A stretch of 64,000 nt of DNA from a bacterium D16-76 (GCA_009917445.1 QZEE01000006.1:62001-126000), one strand, 5' to 3'; counted from the stretch's first letter, positions 16,011-24,400 are shown. Translations and numbers: made by a program. The notes: a model not told the origin generated them from the letters alone.

Positions 16011-16033
16011 TGCCGCCCAAAATAGTGTAAAAT
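16005..16033 (+). promoter_or_regulatory. Promoter of the ileS T-box leader
   Basis: TTGACT (16005-16010), 17-base spacer, TAAAAT (16028-16033). Transcription should begin near 16040, just before the T-box stem I. Confidence 0.82.
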
Positions 16034-16043
16034 ACCCTCAATA

Positions 16044-16314
16044 AGACGAAAGACTGTGACGGAGACAGGCGCAGCAGGCCGAAAATCCCAGAGAGCCGGC
16101 GGTTGGTGTAAGCCGGCATGAGTAAGCCGCGGGCGCATCCCTCCCAAGTCGCAAGCTGAAAGGCGGCGCCTATGCGCCCGCCCAGTAGGTATCGCCGGCC
16201 CCCCGCCGTTACCGGGGCGTGTATTCACACAGGCAGCTTGCCTGCACGATACGCCGAAATGGGTGGTACAGCGAGGATTCGCCCTCGTCCCGTTTGCGCG
16301 GGGCGGGGGCTTTT
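16044..16314 (+). promoter_or_regulatory. Isoleucine T-box leader of ileS
   Basis: This leader senses uncharged tRNA-Ile and lets transcription continue into ileS. Visible parts: the stem I signature CAGAGAG followed by the GCCGGC stem with GGTGTAAG (about 16090-16115), a candidate AUC specifier codon at 16137-16139, and the T-box core TGGGTGGTACAGCG at 16260-16273. Its UGGU (16264-16267) can pair with ACCA at the 3' end of tRNA-Ile. A terminator follows: CCCTCGTCCCG (16282-16292) pairs fully, with G-U pairs, to CGGGGCGGGGG (16299-16309), then TTTT. The antiterminator would use the T-box core and the CGAGG just upstream. Confidence 0.92.
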
Positions 16315-16363
16315 GCGTATCCAAAGGCTTTCGGCAGGAAATTAAAAGGAAGGCGGCAAAAAT

Positions 16364-19300
16364 ATGAGCGAGCTTTATAAGGCGGTCACCCCAGACATGA
16401 ATTTTGTAGACCGGGAGAAAGAGACCGAACGGTTCTGGCAGGAGAACAAAATCTTTGAAAAAAGCATGGAGGAGAGGAAAGACGGCCCCACCTATACCTT
16501 CTACGACGGCCCTCCCACCGCCAACGGCCGGCCCCATATCGGCCACCTGGAGACCCGGGCCTTCAAAGATATGTTCCCCCGCTACCATACCATGAAGGGC
16601 GAAATGGTTCCCCGCAAGGCCGGCTGGGACACCCATGGCCTGCCGGTAGAGCTGGAAGTGGAAAAGCTTCTGGGCATCAACGGCAAAGACCAGATCGAAG
16701 GCTACGGCATCGCCCCTTTTATCGATAAATGCAAAGAAAGCGTCTGGAAATATAAGGGCATGTGGGAGGATTTCTCCCACACCGTAGGCTTCTGGGCCGA
16801 CATGGACGACCCCTACGTCACCTACCACAACAGCTTCATCGAATCCGAGTGGTGGGCCTTAAAGCAGATCTGGGACAAAGGCCTCCTGTATAAAGGCTTC
16901 AAGATCGTCCCCTACTGCCCCCGCTGCGGCACACCCCTGTCCTCCCACGAGGTAGCCCAGGGCTATAAAGACGTAAAAGAGCGTTCTGCCATTGCCAAGT
17001 TCCGGTGCAAAGGGGAGGACGCCTTCATCCTGGCCTGGACCACCACCCCCTGGACCCTGCCCTCCAACGTAGCCCTGTGCGTCAACGCCGGGGAAGACTA
17101 TGTCAAAGTCCACTACACCAAAGAAGACAAAACCGAAACCTACTACCTGGCCGCCGCCCTGTGCGACACCGTGCTGGGCGAGGGCGCCTACACCGTATTA
17201 GAGCGGTATAAAGGCGCGGACCTGGAGCACAAGGAGTACGAGCCCCTGTTCGATTTCGTCAGCCCCAAAGAAAAATGCTGGTACGTGGTGTGCGACGACT
17301 ACGTCACCCTCACCGACGGCACCGGCATCGTGCACATTGCCCCAGCCTTTGGTGAAGACGATGCCCGGGTGGGGCGGCAGTACGGCCTGCCCCTGGTACA
17401 GCTGGTGGACCAAAAAGGCCAAATGACCCCGGAGACCAAGTGGCCCGGCGTATTCTGCAAAGACGCGGACAAAGAAATCCTGGTAGACCTGGACACCCGG
17501 GGCCTGCTGTTCTCAGCCCCCAAGTTCGAGCACAGCTACCCCTTCTGCTGGCGCTGCGACACGCCCCTCATCTACTATGCCCGCGAGTCCTGGTATATCA
17601 AGATGACCGACGTAAAAGACCAGCTCATCCAAAACAACAACACCGTCAACTGGCTGCCCGAAAGCATCGGCAAGGGCCGCTTCGGCGACTGGCTGGAAAA
17701 CGTCCAGGACTGGGCCGTCAGCCGCAACCGCTACTGGGGCACGCCGCTGAACATCTGGGAGTGCGAGTGCGGCCACCGCCACGCCATCGGCAGCATTGCC
17801 GAGCTCAAAGAGCTCTCCCATAACTGCCCCGAAGATATCGAGCTCCACCGCCCCTACGTAGACGCCGTCACCATCCCGTGCCCCCATTGCGGCAAAGAGA
17901 TGCACCGGGTGCCCGAAGTCATTGACTGCTGGTTCGATTCCGGCTCTATGCCCTTTGCCCAGTACCACTACCCCTTTGAGAACAAAGAGCTCTTTGAAAG
18001 CCAGTTCCCCGCCGACTTCATCTCCGAGGCCGTAGACCAGACCCGCGGCTGGTTCTATTCCCTCCTGGCTATTTCCACCCTGCTGTTCGGCAAGGCCCCC
18101 TATAAAAACGTGCTGGTCATGGGTTTAGTGCAGGACGAAGACGGCAAGAAGATGTCCAAATCCAAAGGCAACGCCGTAGAACCTATGGAGGCCCTGGAAA
18201 CCTTTGGCGCCGACAGCCTCCGCTGGTTCTTCTACACCTGTTCAGCCCCCTGGCTGCCCAAAAATTTCAGCAAGAAGGCTGTGGTTGAAGGGCAGAAGAA
18301 GTTCTTCTCCACCCTGTGGAACACCTACGCCTTCTACGTGCTGTACGCCAATATCGACCGCTTTGACCCCACCCAGTACACCCTGGGCCAATGCTCCCTT
18401 ACCACCATGGACAAATGGCTGCTGTCCCGCCTGCACTCCACGGTAAAAGAAGTAGACGCCTGCCTCTCCGCCTATAAAGTGCCCGAAGCCGCCCGGTCTT
18501 TGCAGGACTTTGTGGACGAAATGAGCAACTGGTATGTCCGCCGCAGCCGCGCCCGTTTCTGGGCCCAGGGGGAGCTTGCGGACAAGACCGCCGCCTACAT
18601 GACCCTGCACACAGCCCTGGTGGCCACCGCCAAGCTCTGCGCCCCCATGGCGCCCTTTATCAGCGAGGAAATCTACCGCAACCTGGTGTGCTCCGTAGAC
18701 GCTTCCGCGCCGGTAAGCGTCCACCTGTGCGCCTATCCCGCCGCAGAGGAAGACTGGATCGACGCCAAGCTGGAGCAGGACATGGACGAAGTCCTGAAAG
18801 TCGTGACCCAGGGCCGCGCCGCCCGCAACCTCTCTGGCATCAAAAACCGCCAGCCCCTGCAAAAGCTCTACACCGACGCCGCCTCTGGCCTGGGCAAAAT
18901 GTACCAGGATATCATCAAGCAGGAGCTGAACGTAAAAGCCCTGGAGTTCCTCAGCGACATGTCCGACTTCACTTCCTACACCTTCAAGCCCCAGCTAAAG
19001 CTGCTGGGCAAGAAATTTGGCAAGCGCCTGGGTGAGCTGCGGGAAGCCCTGCAAAACCTGGACGGCTCCGCCGCCAAGAAGCAGCTGGACCAGGAAGGCA
19101 CAGTCACCGTGCCTATGGCCGATGGCGACGTGCAGCTCACCGAAGAAGAGCTCCTCATCGACGCCGCCCAGAAGGAAGGCTTCACCTCCGTCTCCGACCG
19201 CGGCCTCACCGTAGTGCTGGACACCGCCTTGACAGAAGAGCTCATCGAAGAAGGCTTTGTCCGCGAGATCGTGTCCAAGCTCCAATCCATGCGCAAAGAC

Positions 19301-19498
19301 GCCGGCTTCCACGTCACCGACCACATCGAGGTCTACCAGCAAGGCAGCGAAAGAGTAGCCGCCGTCCTAAAAGCTAACGAGTCCTCCATCCTCTCTGACG
19401 TCCTGGGCGATGCCTGCCATTACGGCACCCTAGAGGGCTACACCGCAGAGTGGGACATCAACGGCGAAGCCGTAGAGCTGGGCGTGCGCCGGGTATAA
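16364..19498 (+). CDS. ileS: Isoleucyl-tRNA synthetase
   Basis: Class I aminoacyl-tRNA synthetase that charges tRNA-Ile. At 1044 residues it is of the longer IleS2-like length. It has the HIGH-type motif as GRPHIGH near residue 56, a CP1 editing domain containing WTTTPWTLPSN near 223, a zinc-like Cys cluster CECGHRHAIG…CPHCGKEMH near 465-510, the KMSKS loop (KKMSKSKGNAVEP) near 595 and a C-terminal anticodon-binding region. The ATG at 16364 has an AAAAGGAAGG site. Expression is controlled by the T-box upstream. IleS2-type enzymes are often mupirocin-tolerant, but that is only a family inference. Confidence 0.97.
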   Translation: MSELYKAVTPDMNFVDREKETERFWQENKIFEKSMEERKDGPTYTFYDGPPTANGRPHIGHLETRAFKDMFPRYHTMKGEMVPRKAGWDTHGLPVELEVEKLLGINGKDQIEGYGIAPFIDKCKESVWKYKGMWEDFSHTVGFWADMDDPYVTYHNSFIESEWWALKQIWDKGLLYKGFKIVPYCPRCGTPLSSHEVAQGYKDVKERSAIAKFRCKGEDAFILAWTTTPWTLPSNVALCVNAGEDYVKVHYTKEDKTETYYLAAALCDTVLGEGAYTVLERYKGADLEHKEYEPLFDFVSPKEKCWYVVCDDYVTLTDGTGIVHIAPAFGEDDARVGRQYGLPLVQLVDQKGQMTPETKWPGVFCKDADKEILVDLDTRGLLFSAPKFEHSYPFCWRCDTPLIYYARESWYIKMTDVKDQLIQNNNTVNWLPESIGKGRFGDWLENVQDWAVSRNRYWGTPLNIWECECGHRHAIGSIAELKELSHNCPEDIELHRPYVDAVTIPCPHCGKEMHRVPEVIDCWFDSGSMPFAQYHYPFENKELFESQFPADFISEAVDQTRGWFYSLLAISTLLFGKAPYKNVLVMGLVQDEDGKKMSKSKGNAVEPMEALETFGADSLRWFFYTCSAPWLPKNFSKKAVVEGQKKFFSTLWNTYAFYVLYANIDRFDPTQYTLGQCSLTTMDKWLLSRLHSTVKEVDACLSAYKVPEAARSLQDFVDEMSNWYVRRSRARFWAQGELADKTAAYMTLHTALVATAKLCAPMAPFISEEIYRNLVCSVDASAPVSVHLCAYPAAEEDWIDAKLEQDMDEVLKVVTQGRAARNLSGIKNRQPLQKLYTDAASGLGKMYQDIIKQELNVKALEFLSDMSDFTSYTFKPQLKLLGKKFGKRLGELREALQNLDGSAAKKQLDQEGTVTVPMADGDVQLTEEELLIDAAQKEGFTSVSDRGLTVVLDTALTEELIEEGFVREIVSKLQSMRKDAGFHVTDHIEVYQQGSERVAAVLKANESSILSDVLGDACHYGTLEGYTAEWDINGEAVELGVRRV

Positions 19499-19519
19499 AG
19501 CCAGACAAGCATCACAAAA

Positions 19520-19557
19520 AAGCATCCCTGCCTCATAGCAGCGGATGCTTTTGCTTT
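19520..19557 (+). terminator. Terminator after ileS
   Basis: Stem AAGCATCC-CTGC / GCAG-C-GGATGCTT with one bulged base and a six-base loop, followed by TTGCTTT. Confidence 0.85.
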
Positions 19558-19587
19558 ACAGAATTTTTTCATCCATGGGGAAAAGCC

Positions 19588-19616
19588 TTGCCAAACCCCA
19601 AGCCCTGTGGTATGAT
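19588..19616 (+). promoter_or_regulatory. Promoter for the lipoprotein gene
   Basis: TTGCCA (19588-19593), 17-base spacer, TATGAT (19611-19616), about 40 bases before the start codon. Confidence 0.75.
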
Positions 19617-19658
19617 TGGTTTACAAAATTCTTTGCCCAGAAAGGGAGGGGTTGCCAT

Positions 19659-20441
19659 ATGAAAAAAAGGGTCATAGCCTTGCTGCTCTTGTCCGTGTTC
19701 TGTCTTACCCTGGCAGGCTGTTCGGGGAAGGGCTTCCAAGCTCTCATGGGCAAAGGGGAGGCCCCTGCTTCCTCTACAGGAACGGTGTCTTCTGCCGCTG
19801 CCACGCCTGTGCCTACTGCGAAACCTACCCCCACGCCTCCGGCAGAAGGCAGTTCTATCAAAGAGGACCAGTCTTCTGTTCCCGCTTCCTCCGCTGATGT
19901 CGGCGGCCTGCTTGCTCCTGTGAGCGGGGACAATGCCCCGACCATCCCGCCTGAAATCCAGGACGAGACGCCCTCCGGCTGGGAAGGGGGCGGCTATCCC
20001 GGCGATAGCGTCTATATAGGTACAAAGTCCGGGGAATTTGCAGCATCTCCCAGTATGCTGCCCAAAGAAGACGTGACCCCCGAAGCCCTGATCGCCCACA
20101 TTGCCGAGCTGACCGGCTGGGACCTAACCCTAGCCGAGCCCGTCACCACCGGCAAAGGCGGCATGAGCGTATGCCTGGCCTCCACCTCAGCCCTGTTCCA
20201 AGGCCCGCCGGAAAACCAGAAAGATGAGTTCCACATGTATAGCGCCGAGCAAATGGCCGAAACCCTGCTGGACAGCATCCAGAAGACCCTACAGGAAGGC
20301 TTCACCGGTGCAGGCGGCGACCCCAATAACATCGATATCTATTTCTACATGGAAGGCGAGCAGCCCCTTTCCATCTCCAACATCGGCCTTTCCTGGCCCC
20401 TGGACCAGCCCTACCAGTGGGCAAACGCCATAACCGAATAA
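19659..20441 (+). CDS. Putative lipoprotein of unknown function
   Basis: The 260-residue product starts with a lipoprotein signal peptide (MKKRVIALLLLSVFCLTLAGC), with the lipobox LAGC giving Cys21 as the lipidated residue. A Pro/Ser/Thr/Ala-rich linker runs to about residue 110, and a folded C-terminal domain follows (ALIAHIAELTGWDLTL … IYFYMEGEQPLSI). The domain has some resemblance to GerMN-type domains of spore-germination lipoproteins, but this is weak. The ATG at 19659 is chosen over an upstream in-frame Met because it directly gives the signal peptide and follows GGGAGGGG. It is monocistronic between its own promoter and terminator. Function unknown. Confidence 0.75.
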   Translation: MKKRVIALLLLSVFCLTLAGCSGKGFQALMGKGEAPASSTGTVSSAAATPVPTAKPTPTPPAEGSSIKEDQSSVPASSADVGGLLAPVSGDNAPTIPPEIQDETPSGWEGGGYPGDSVYIGTKSGEFAASPSMLPKEDVTPEALIAHIAELTGWDLTLAEPVTTGKGGMSVCLASTSALFQGPPENQKDEFHMYSAEQMAETLLDSIQKTLQEGFTGAGGDPNNIDIYFYMEGEQPLSISNIGLSWPLDQPYQWANAITE

Positions 20442-20459
20442 TAAAAACTAAGCATATAA

Positions 20460-20489
20460 AAAGGCCGCTGCCAAACCGCAGCGGCCTTT
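20460..20489. terminator. Bidirectional terminator between convergent genes
   Basis: A perfect 12-bp stem AAAGGCCGCTGC / GCAGCGGCCTTT with loop CAAACC. A-rich sequence on the left and T on the right let it serve both the lipoprotein gene and the oppositely oriented oxidoreductase gene. Confidence 0.85.
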
Positions 20490-20499
20490 CCCATACATT

Positions 20500-21468
20500 T
20501 TAGAAGGTATACTTCTTGCCCGTCTTAAAGGACTCATAAGCGCCAACCATAAACCTGGTCAGGGCCACGGCATCGTCCACACCATTGGGGGCCTCGCCAA
20601 TGCCGTTTACAGCATCGATCCAGGCGTCAATAGGCATCGTAGACTTCTCCGGCAGATCCTCCATCACGACCAGCTTGTTGTCAGTCTCCTCGCAGCTATA
20701 CTCCAAGATGTTGTTGTGCACCATCAAAGAGCCCTTAGTGCCGCTCATCTCCATCACATAGGGGATGCCCGTGGTAACAAACCCAGTCTCCGAGACACCA
20801 ATGGTGCCGCCCTCAAACTCAATCACCGAAACCGCGTTGTCCTCCACAGTCTTCCCGGTAACCTCGGTAAACATGGAGACAACCGACTTGGGCTCGCCCA
20901 AGAACCAGTTCAAGGTGTACATGGGGTGTGCGCCCAAATCCATCATAGCGCCGCCGCCGGTCTGGGCCGCGTCATAGAAGTGGGGGGGCAGCCAGCCGGC
21001 AGTACTGCCGTTGTGGTAGTTGTGCACCCGGGCATAGGTAATCTGCCCCAGCTTGCCGCTGTCCACCAGTTCCTTGGCCGCTTTCAGGGTGGGCCAGGTC
21101 TTGTGGGGGTAAGAGATGGTAAACTTCACGCCGCTTTCCTTAATAGCCTTGGCGATCTGTTCCGCCTCCTCATTGGTAAAGGCCAGCACCTTCTCTGTAA
21201 AGATATGCTTCTTAGCCTTGGCAGCCGCCATCAGCACCCCGGTGTGCTGATACGTAGCCGTGGTAATAGAAACCGCGTCAATGCTCTCATCGTCCCAAAT
21301 GGCCTGCAAATCCGGCTGGAAAGGGATGCCGAACTTCTCGGCCATGGCCTTGCCGCGCTCGGCGTCGTCATCCCACAGGCAGCAAAGCTCAGCTTTAGGG
21401 TTCTCCTGGATAGCGGTGGTGTACTCACGGGTGTGCACGTGCCACGCGCCTACAACTGCAACTTTCAT
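20500..21468 (-). CDS. Gfo/Idh/MocA family oxidoreductase
   Basis: An NAD(P)-dependent sugar or inositol dehydrogenase-like enzyme of 322 residues. The N-terminal Rossmann domain starts MKVAVVGAWHVHTREY, a somewhat degenerate dinucleotide loop (GAWHVH rather than GxGxxG). The family EKP motif appears as TEKVLAFTNEEA near residue 92. The C-terminal alpha/beta domain contains the usual GGGAMMDLGAHPMYTLNWFLGEP stretch in pieces (GGGAMMDLGAH). The start at 21468 is preferred over 21495 because AAAGGA lies at proper distance. It lies downstream of the NahK-like kinase in the same direction, suggesting sugar metabolism; the substrate is not evident. Confidence 0.88.
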   Translation of the reverse strand: MKVAVVGAWHVHTREYTTAIQENPKAELCCLWDDDAERGKAMAEKFGIPFQPDLQAIWDDESIDAVSITTATYQHTGVLMAAAKAKKHIFTEKVLAFTNEEAEQIAKAIKESGVKFTISYPHKTWPTLKAAKELVDSGKLGQITYARVHNYHNGSTAGWLPPHFYDAAQTGGGAMMDLGAHPMYTLNWFLGEPKSVVSMFTEVTGKTVEDNAVSVIEFEGGTIGVSETGFVTTGIPYVMEMSGTKGSLMVHNNILEYSCEETDNKLVVMEDLPEKSTMPIDAWIDAVNGIGEAPNGVDDAVALTRFMVGAYESFKTGKKYTF

Positions 21469-21496
21469 GGTAATAACATCCTTTCTTTGTTTCAAA

Positions 21497-21525
21497 GGGG
21501 GCGTCTTCCCCAGAGGGACGCCCCC
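21497..21525 (-). other. Leader hairpin before oxidoreductase gene
   Basis: A 9-bp GC-rich stem GGGGGCGTC / GACGCCCCC with an 11-base loop, between the promoter and the ribosome site on the minus strand. It is followed by only three T, so it may be a stabilising or attenuator-like structure rather than a full terminator. Confidence 0.45.
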
Positions 21526-21545
21526 CAGGTGATATGTACGTCAAC

Positions 21546-21574
21546 AGTGTACACTACCCGCCGGAAAAGTGCAA
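21546..21574 (-). promoter_or_regulatory. Promoter for the oxidoreductase gene
   Basis: On the minus strand: TTGCAC (21574-21569), 17-base spacer, TACACT (21551-21546). It lies in the 142-base gap after the kinase gene, so the oxidoreductase can be expressed on its own. Confidence 0.7.
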
Positions 21575-21610
21575 GGGGTCTGCAAGATTATTTACAATCT
21601 TTTTTACCGC

Positions 21611-22708
21611 TCAGCCCATCAACTCCCGTACCACCCGTCCCATGTCCTCCCGGGCCGCCTCCATTTCCTCCACCAGCTTAAACTGGTTCCGGGCCCGGTC
21701 CAGGTTGTGCTGGGGCCGCGCCGTGCGGAAATACACGTCGCCGTTCAAATAATCAGCCAAAAAGCGCATCCCTACCTCCAAGGTCATCAAGATCGCCCCA
21801 TCCGGCAGCGTATCCCGTTCCTTTTCCGTCAGGATTTCCCCCGCCGCCCGCAAAAACCCCCGGGCATAAGCGGAAAAGCGCTCCAAATCAAACCGTACCT
21901 TTGTCAAATCCGTCTCATCCTCAGCAGCCGTCGCCGCCCCCGCGCGTATAGAATCCCCAAAGTCAAAGGCGCACAGCCCTGGCATCACCGTATCCAGGTC
22001 AATGACGCAAACCGCCTTGCCGGTCTTGTCGTCCAGCAAAATATTGCTCATTTTCGTGTCGTTGTGGGTTACCCGCAGCGGCAGTTCCCCTTTTTCCAAA
22101 AGCCCCGTAAGCAGCCCGCAAGCCTCTTCCCGCTTATAAGCAAAATCCAGCTCCTTGCCCACTTCCGCCACCCGTCCGGCCTTGTCGGTCTTCACAGCCT
22201 CCATCAGCTGGGCAAAGCGGGCCGGCGTATTGTGAAAATCCGGTATGATCTCATGGAGCGTATGGGCCGGATATTCGCTAAGCAGGCGCTGGAAATCCCC
22301 AAAAGCAAAGCCCGCCTCTTCCAGCATAGCCAGGCTTTCCGGCGTTTCATAAGACGTAGCCCCCTCAATATAGCGCAAACAGCGCCAGGGGTGCCCCGCC
22401 CGGTCTGTAAACATAGGCTTGCCATCTGCCGTCGGCCGTACCGTCAACGTCTCTCTCTCCGGGTCGCCGCCCCTTCCCCTTATCTTTTCCTGCAAAAAGC
22501 CCGTAACCCCCGCCATGTTTTCCGTAATATCCTCTGGCCGGGGGAATACAAAACGGTTGACGCGCTGCAAGGTATACCGGGGGCCTCCCGGGGCCTCCTG
22601 GGCCACAAAGGTGTCGTTGATGTGCCCGCCGTACAAAGGCGTCACAGCGGAGGTAGGGGAGAGCCCAAAAGCAGCCAGGATCTCCGGTGTGCAAAGGCTA
22701 TGTTCCAT
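21611..22708 (-). CDS. N-acetylhexosamine 1-kinase-like (NahK/LnpB family) phosphotransferase
   Basis: A 365-residue APH-fold kinase. The N-terminal GGHINDTF is the nucleotide loop; the Brenner-type catalytic motif is HNDTKMSNILLD near residue 225 and the metal-binding segment is VIDLDTVMPGLCAFDFGD near 245. The stretch TVMPGL…DFGDSIR…AEDE strongly recalls NahK/LnpB, which phosphorylates GalNAc or GlcNAc at C1 in the lacto-N-biose/galacto-N-biose pathway of gut bacteria. The phosphorylase gene lnpA and the epimerase are not nearby, so the substrate is inferred. ATG at 22708 follows GGAAAGGAA. Confidence 0.8.
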   Translation of the reverse strand: MEHSLCTPEILAAFGLSPTSAVTPLYGGHINDTFVAQEAPGGPRYTLQRVNRFVFPRPEDITENMAGVTGFLQEKIRGRGGDPERETLTVRPTADGKPMFTDRAGHPWRCLRYIEGATSYETPESLAMLEEAGFAFGDFQRLLSEYPAHTLHEIIPDFHNTPARFAQLMEAVKTDKAGRVAEVGKELDFAYKREEACGLLTGLLEKGELPLRVTHNDTKMSNILLDDKTGKAVCVIDLDTVMPGLCAFDFGDSIRAGAATAAEDETDLTKVRFDLERFSAYARGFLRAAGEILTEKERDTLPDGAILMTLEVGMRFLADYLNGDVYFRTARPQHNLDRARNQFKLVEEMEAAREDMGRVVRELMG

Positions 22709-22755
22709 AAATAAAGTGTTCCTTTCCGTGTTGGATTTTTGTTAAACAAAGGCTA

Positions 22756-22915
22756 GAGTCTGTTTTAAAACTCCGAAACGCGGTCTTTACGTCTAAAAGG
22801 GACGGCTTCTGCGTCAAAAATCCTCGAAAGGCCACAGCCTTTCTTGCGGTTTTTTCCTTGAATCCGTTCCATTTAGACAAACATCCTGGCATTTCTCCGG
22901 CTTTAAAACAGACTC
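22756..22915. repeat. MITE-like inverted-repeat element, family 1
   Basis: A 160-base unit bounded by perfect 14-base inverted repeats, GAGTCTGTTTTAAA (22756-22769) and its complement (22902-22915). Inside, GTCTAAAAGGGACGG pairs imperfectly with CCGTTCCATTTAGAC and AAAGGCCACAGCCTTT forms the tip, so the whole unit can fold into one long imperfect hairpin. No open frame of note. It sits between two minus-strand genes and looks like a non-autonomous element. Confidence 0.65.
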
Positions 22916-22980
22916 CAGGCCACCGAAAGCCCTGCCGCATAAAAACGCCAAAGCCTAGGTGGCTGAAAATAACAGCAAAA

Positions 22981-24300
22981 TTAGAAACGCATTTCCGCCA
23001 GCAAAATAGCTTCCTCCGGCGTGTTGGAAAGGGAAAGGCGGCCGCTGTGCAGCATAACCGTCTCCGCCGTGTTTTCCAGCCCCGAGAAATCCCCCTCTTC
23101 CTCCGGCCGGTCCTCAAAAAGCCAGTGGAGCACCCCGGAAAGCTTCTGCCCCGAAAGCCCGCTGAGCGTAAAGGAAGGTGGGGGAGGGGGCGGGTTCGCC
23201 GCGTACACAGCCTCCAAGCGCAAAGAATCCTCCCCCGGTATCGCCGTAAACCGCACATGCCGTGGCTCCTCTCCCGTGTAAGCCATAGCCTCCCGGCAGG
23301 CGTGCCCCAGCATCTCATGAAAAAGCATACAAAGCTCCGATGTTTTCAAAGGCACGTTGCCCGTCACCGCGTTGCACTGGAAATCAATACCGTTCTGGGC
23401 GGCAAAAGCTGCCTTGGCAGCAATAACCCCATTCAAGTAAGGGTTTTCGTGGTACTGGCGCAGAACAGGCGTCTGGGCCGCCACATGCTTGGCCATATAA
23501 ATGTAGGCCGGCACCTGTTCCGGCACACCGTCCTGCAGCATGACCGAAACCGTGTCCAAGGCATATTCCCCCTTCTTGTGGGCAGCATGTACCTCCTGCA
23601 CAGCGGCAAACAGGTCGCCAAAATCCGCCGACCCCCGGTTCAAACAGCTCTGCCGGTTGGCCACCTCCGCCGCCCCCGCCCGGAAACGCCCGGCCTGGTA
23701 TACGCTGCGGAAGCAAAAAACCATCAGCAGGAAAAGCAAGCTGGCAAACAGCAGCCGTCCGGCCAGGGGGTCAGCCGAAAACAGGAAATCCATCTTCCCC
23801 CAGCAAATCAAATAAACCAACGCCAGCAGCACGCACATCCCCGCCAAAAAAGCCGAAGGGCTGCGGTCGCTGAAGTGGTGGAAGGGCCGGTACAGGCATA
23901 GCCCCATCAGCAGGTACAAAAGCACCGTAAACAGCGCCGAAAGCACACCACCGGCCACCCCCGCCGTATGTATAGGCAGAAGCCCCAACAGCTGGGGCAA
24001 AAAGACTTCCGCATACAGCAGGCAGGCCGGGCACAGCAAAAGCACAAAAAGCTTCTGCAAAATATTGTTGCTATGTATCACCAACGACGCCCCAAACAGC
24101 AGCACAGCCCCCACCCAGCAGGAAAGAAGGTTGGCCAGGGCCGGGTCGTCCACCATGCGGTGCAGCAAAACCCCAGCCAGCAGCGCCAAAAGGGACGCCG
24201 CGCCCCCCACAGCCAGGGTAGTCCAAAAGCGGAAACGGTCCAGCATCAGCGCGGCAAAAAGCCCGGCCGAGCAGAGAAGTACAAGGATAAAGCTTGCCAT
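22981..24300 (-). CDS. Membrane protein with degenerate GHKL histidine-kinase-like domain
   Basis: A 439-residue protein with six to seven membrane helices in residues about 1-205, the architecture of AgrC-type quorum-sensing kinases. The cytoplasmic part resembles GHKL kinases (NPYLNGVIAAKAAFAAQNGIDF recalls the X-region NPxxNxILxxK). But no phosphoacceptor His motif of the RHD type is present, the N-box reads LFHEMLGHACREAM where LxNLLDNAIEA is expected, and no GxGxG nucleotide lid is visible; instead a run of six prolines and a divergent C-terminus follow. It is therefore probably not a kinase, perhaps a ligand-sensing scaffold. The ATG has AAAGGAG upstream. No response regulator adjoins. 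Confidence 0.65.
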   Translation of the reverse strand: MASFILVLLCSAGLFAALMLDRFRFWTTLAVGGAASLLALLAGVLLHRMVDDPALANLLSCWVGAVLLFGASLVIHSNNILQKLFVLLLCPACLLYAEVFLPQLLGLLPIHTAGVAGGVLSALFTVLLYLLMGLCLYRPFHHFSDRSPSAFLAGMCVLLALVYLICWGKMDFLFSADPLAGRLLFASLLFLLMVFCFRSVYQAGRFRAGAAEVANRQSCLNRGSADFGDLFAAVQEVHAAHKKGEYALDTVSVMLQDGVPEQVPAYIYMAKHVAAQTPVLRQYHENPYLNGVIAAKAAFAAQNGIDFQCNAVTGNVPLKTSELCMLFHEMLGHACREAMAYTGEEPRHVRFTAIPGEDSLRLEAVYAANPPPPPPSFTLSGLSGQKLSGVLHWLFEDRPEEEGDFSGLENTAETVMLHSGRLSLSNTPEEAILLAEMRF

Positions 24301-24400
24301 GTCGTCGAACTCCTTTTTCGATTCTCTATAGGGGAAAGCCCCTCAGCCCATCCGGTTTTTGTCGGATTCGCCCGGAAAGGCGTTATATTTTTTGTGCAAA

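Noticed and set aside
15782-16828. 348-codon open frame on the minus strand
   Set aside because: It runs antisense to ftsQ, the T-box leader and ileS, which are all firmly identified, and its translation shows no domain. GC-rich DNA keeps antisense frames open.
21569-22714. 381-codon open frame on the plus strand
   Set aside because: Antisense to the NahK-like kinase, whose catalytic motifs are clear; no ribosome site or domain.
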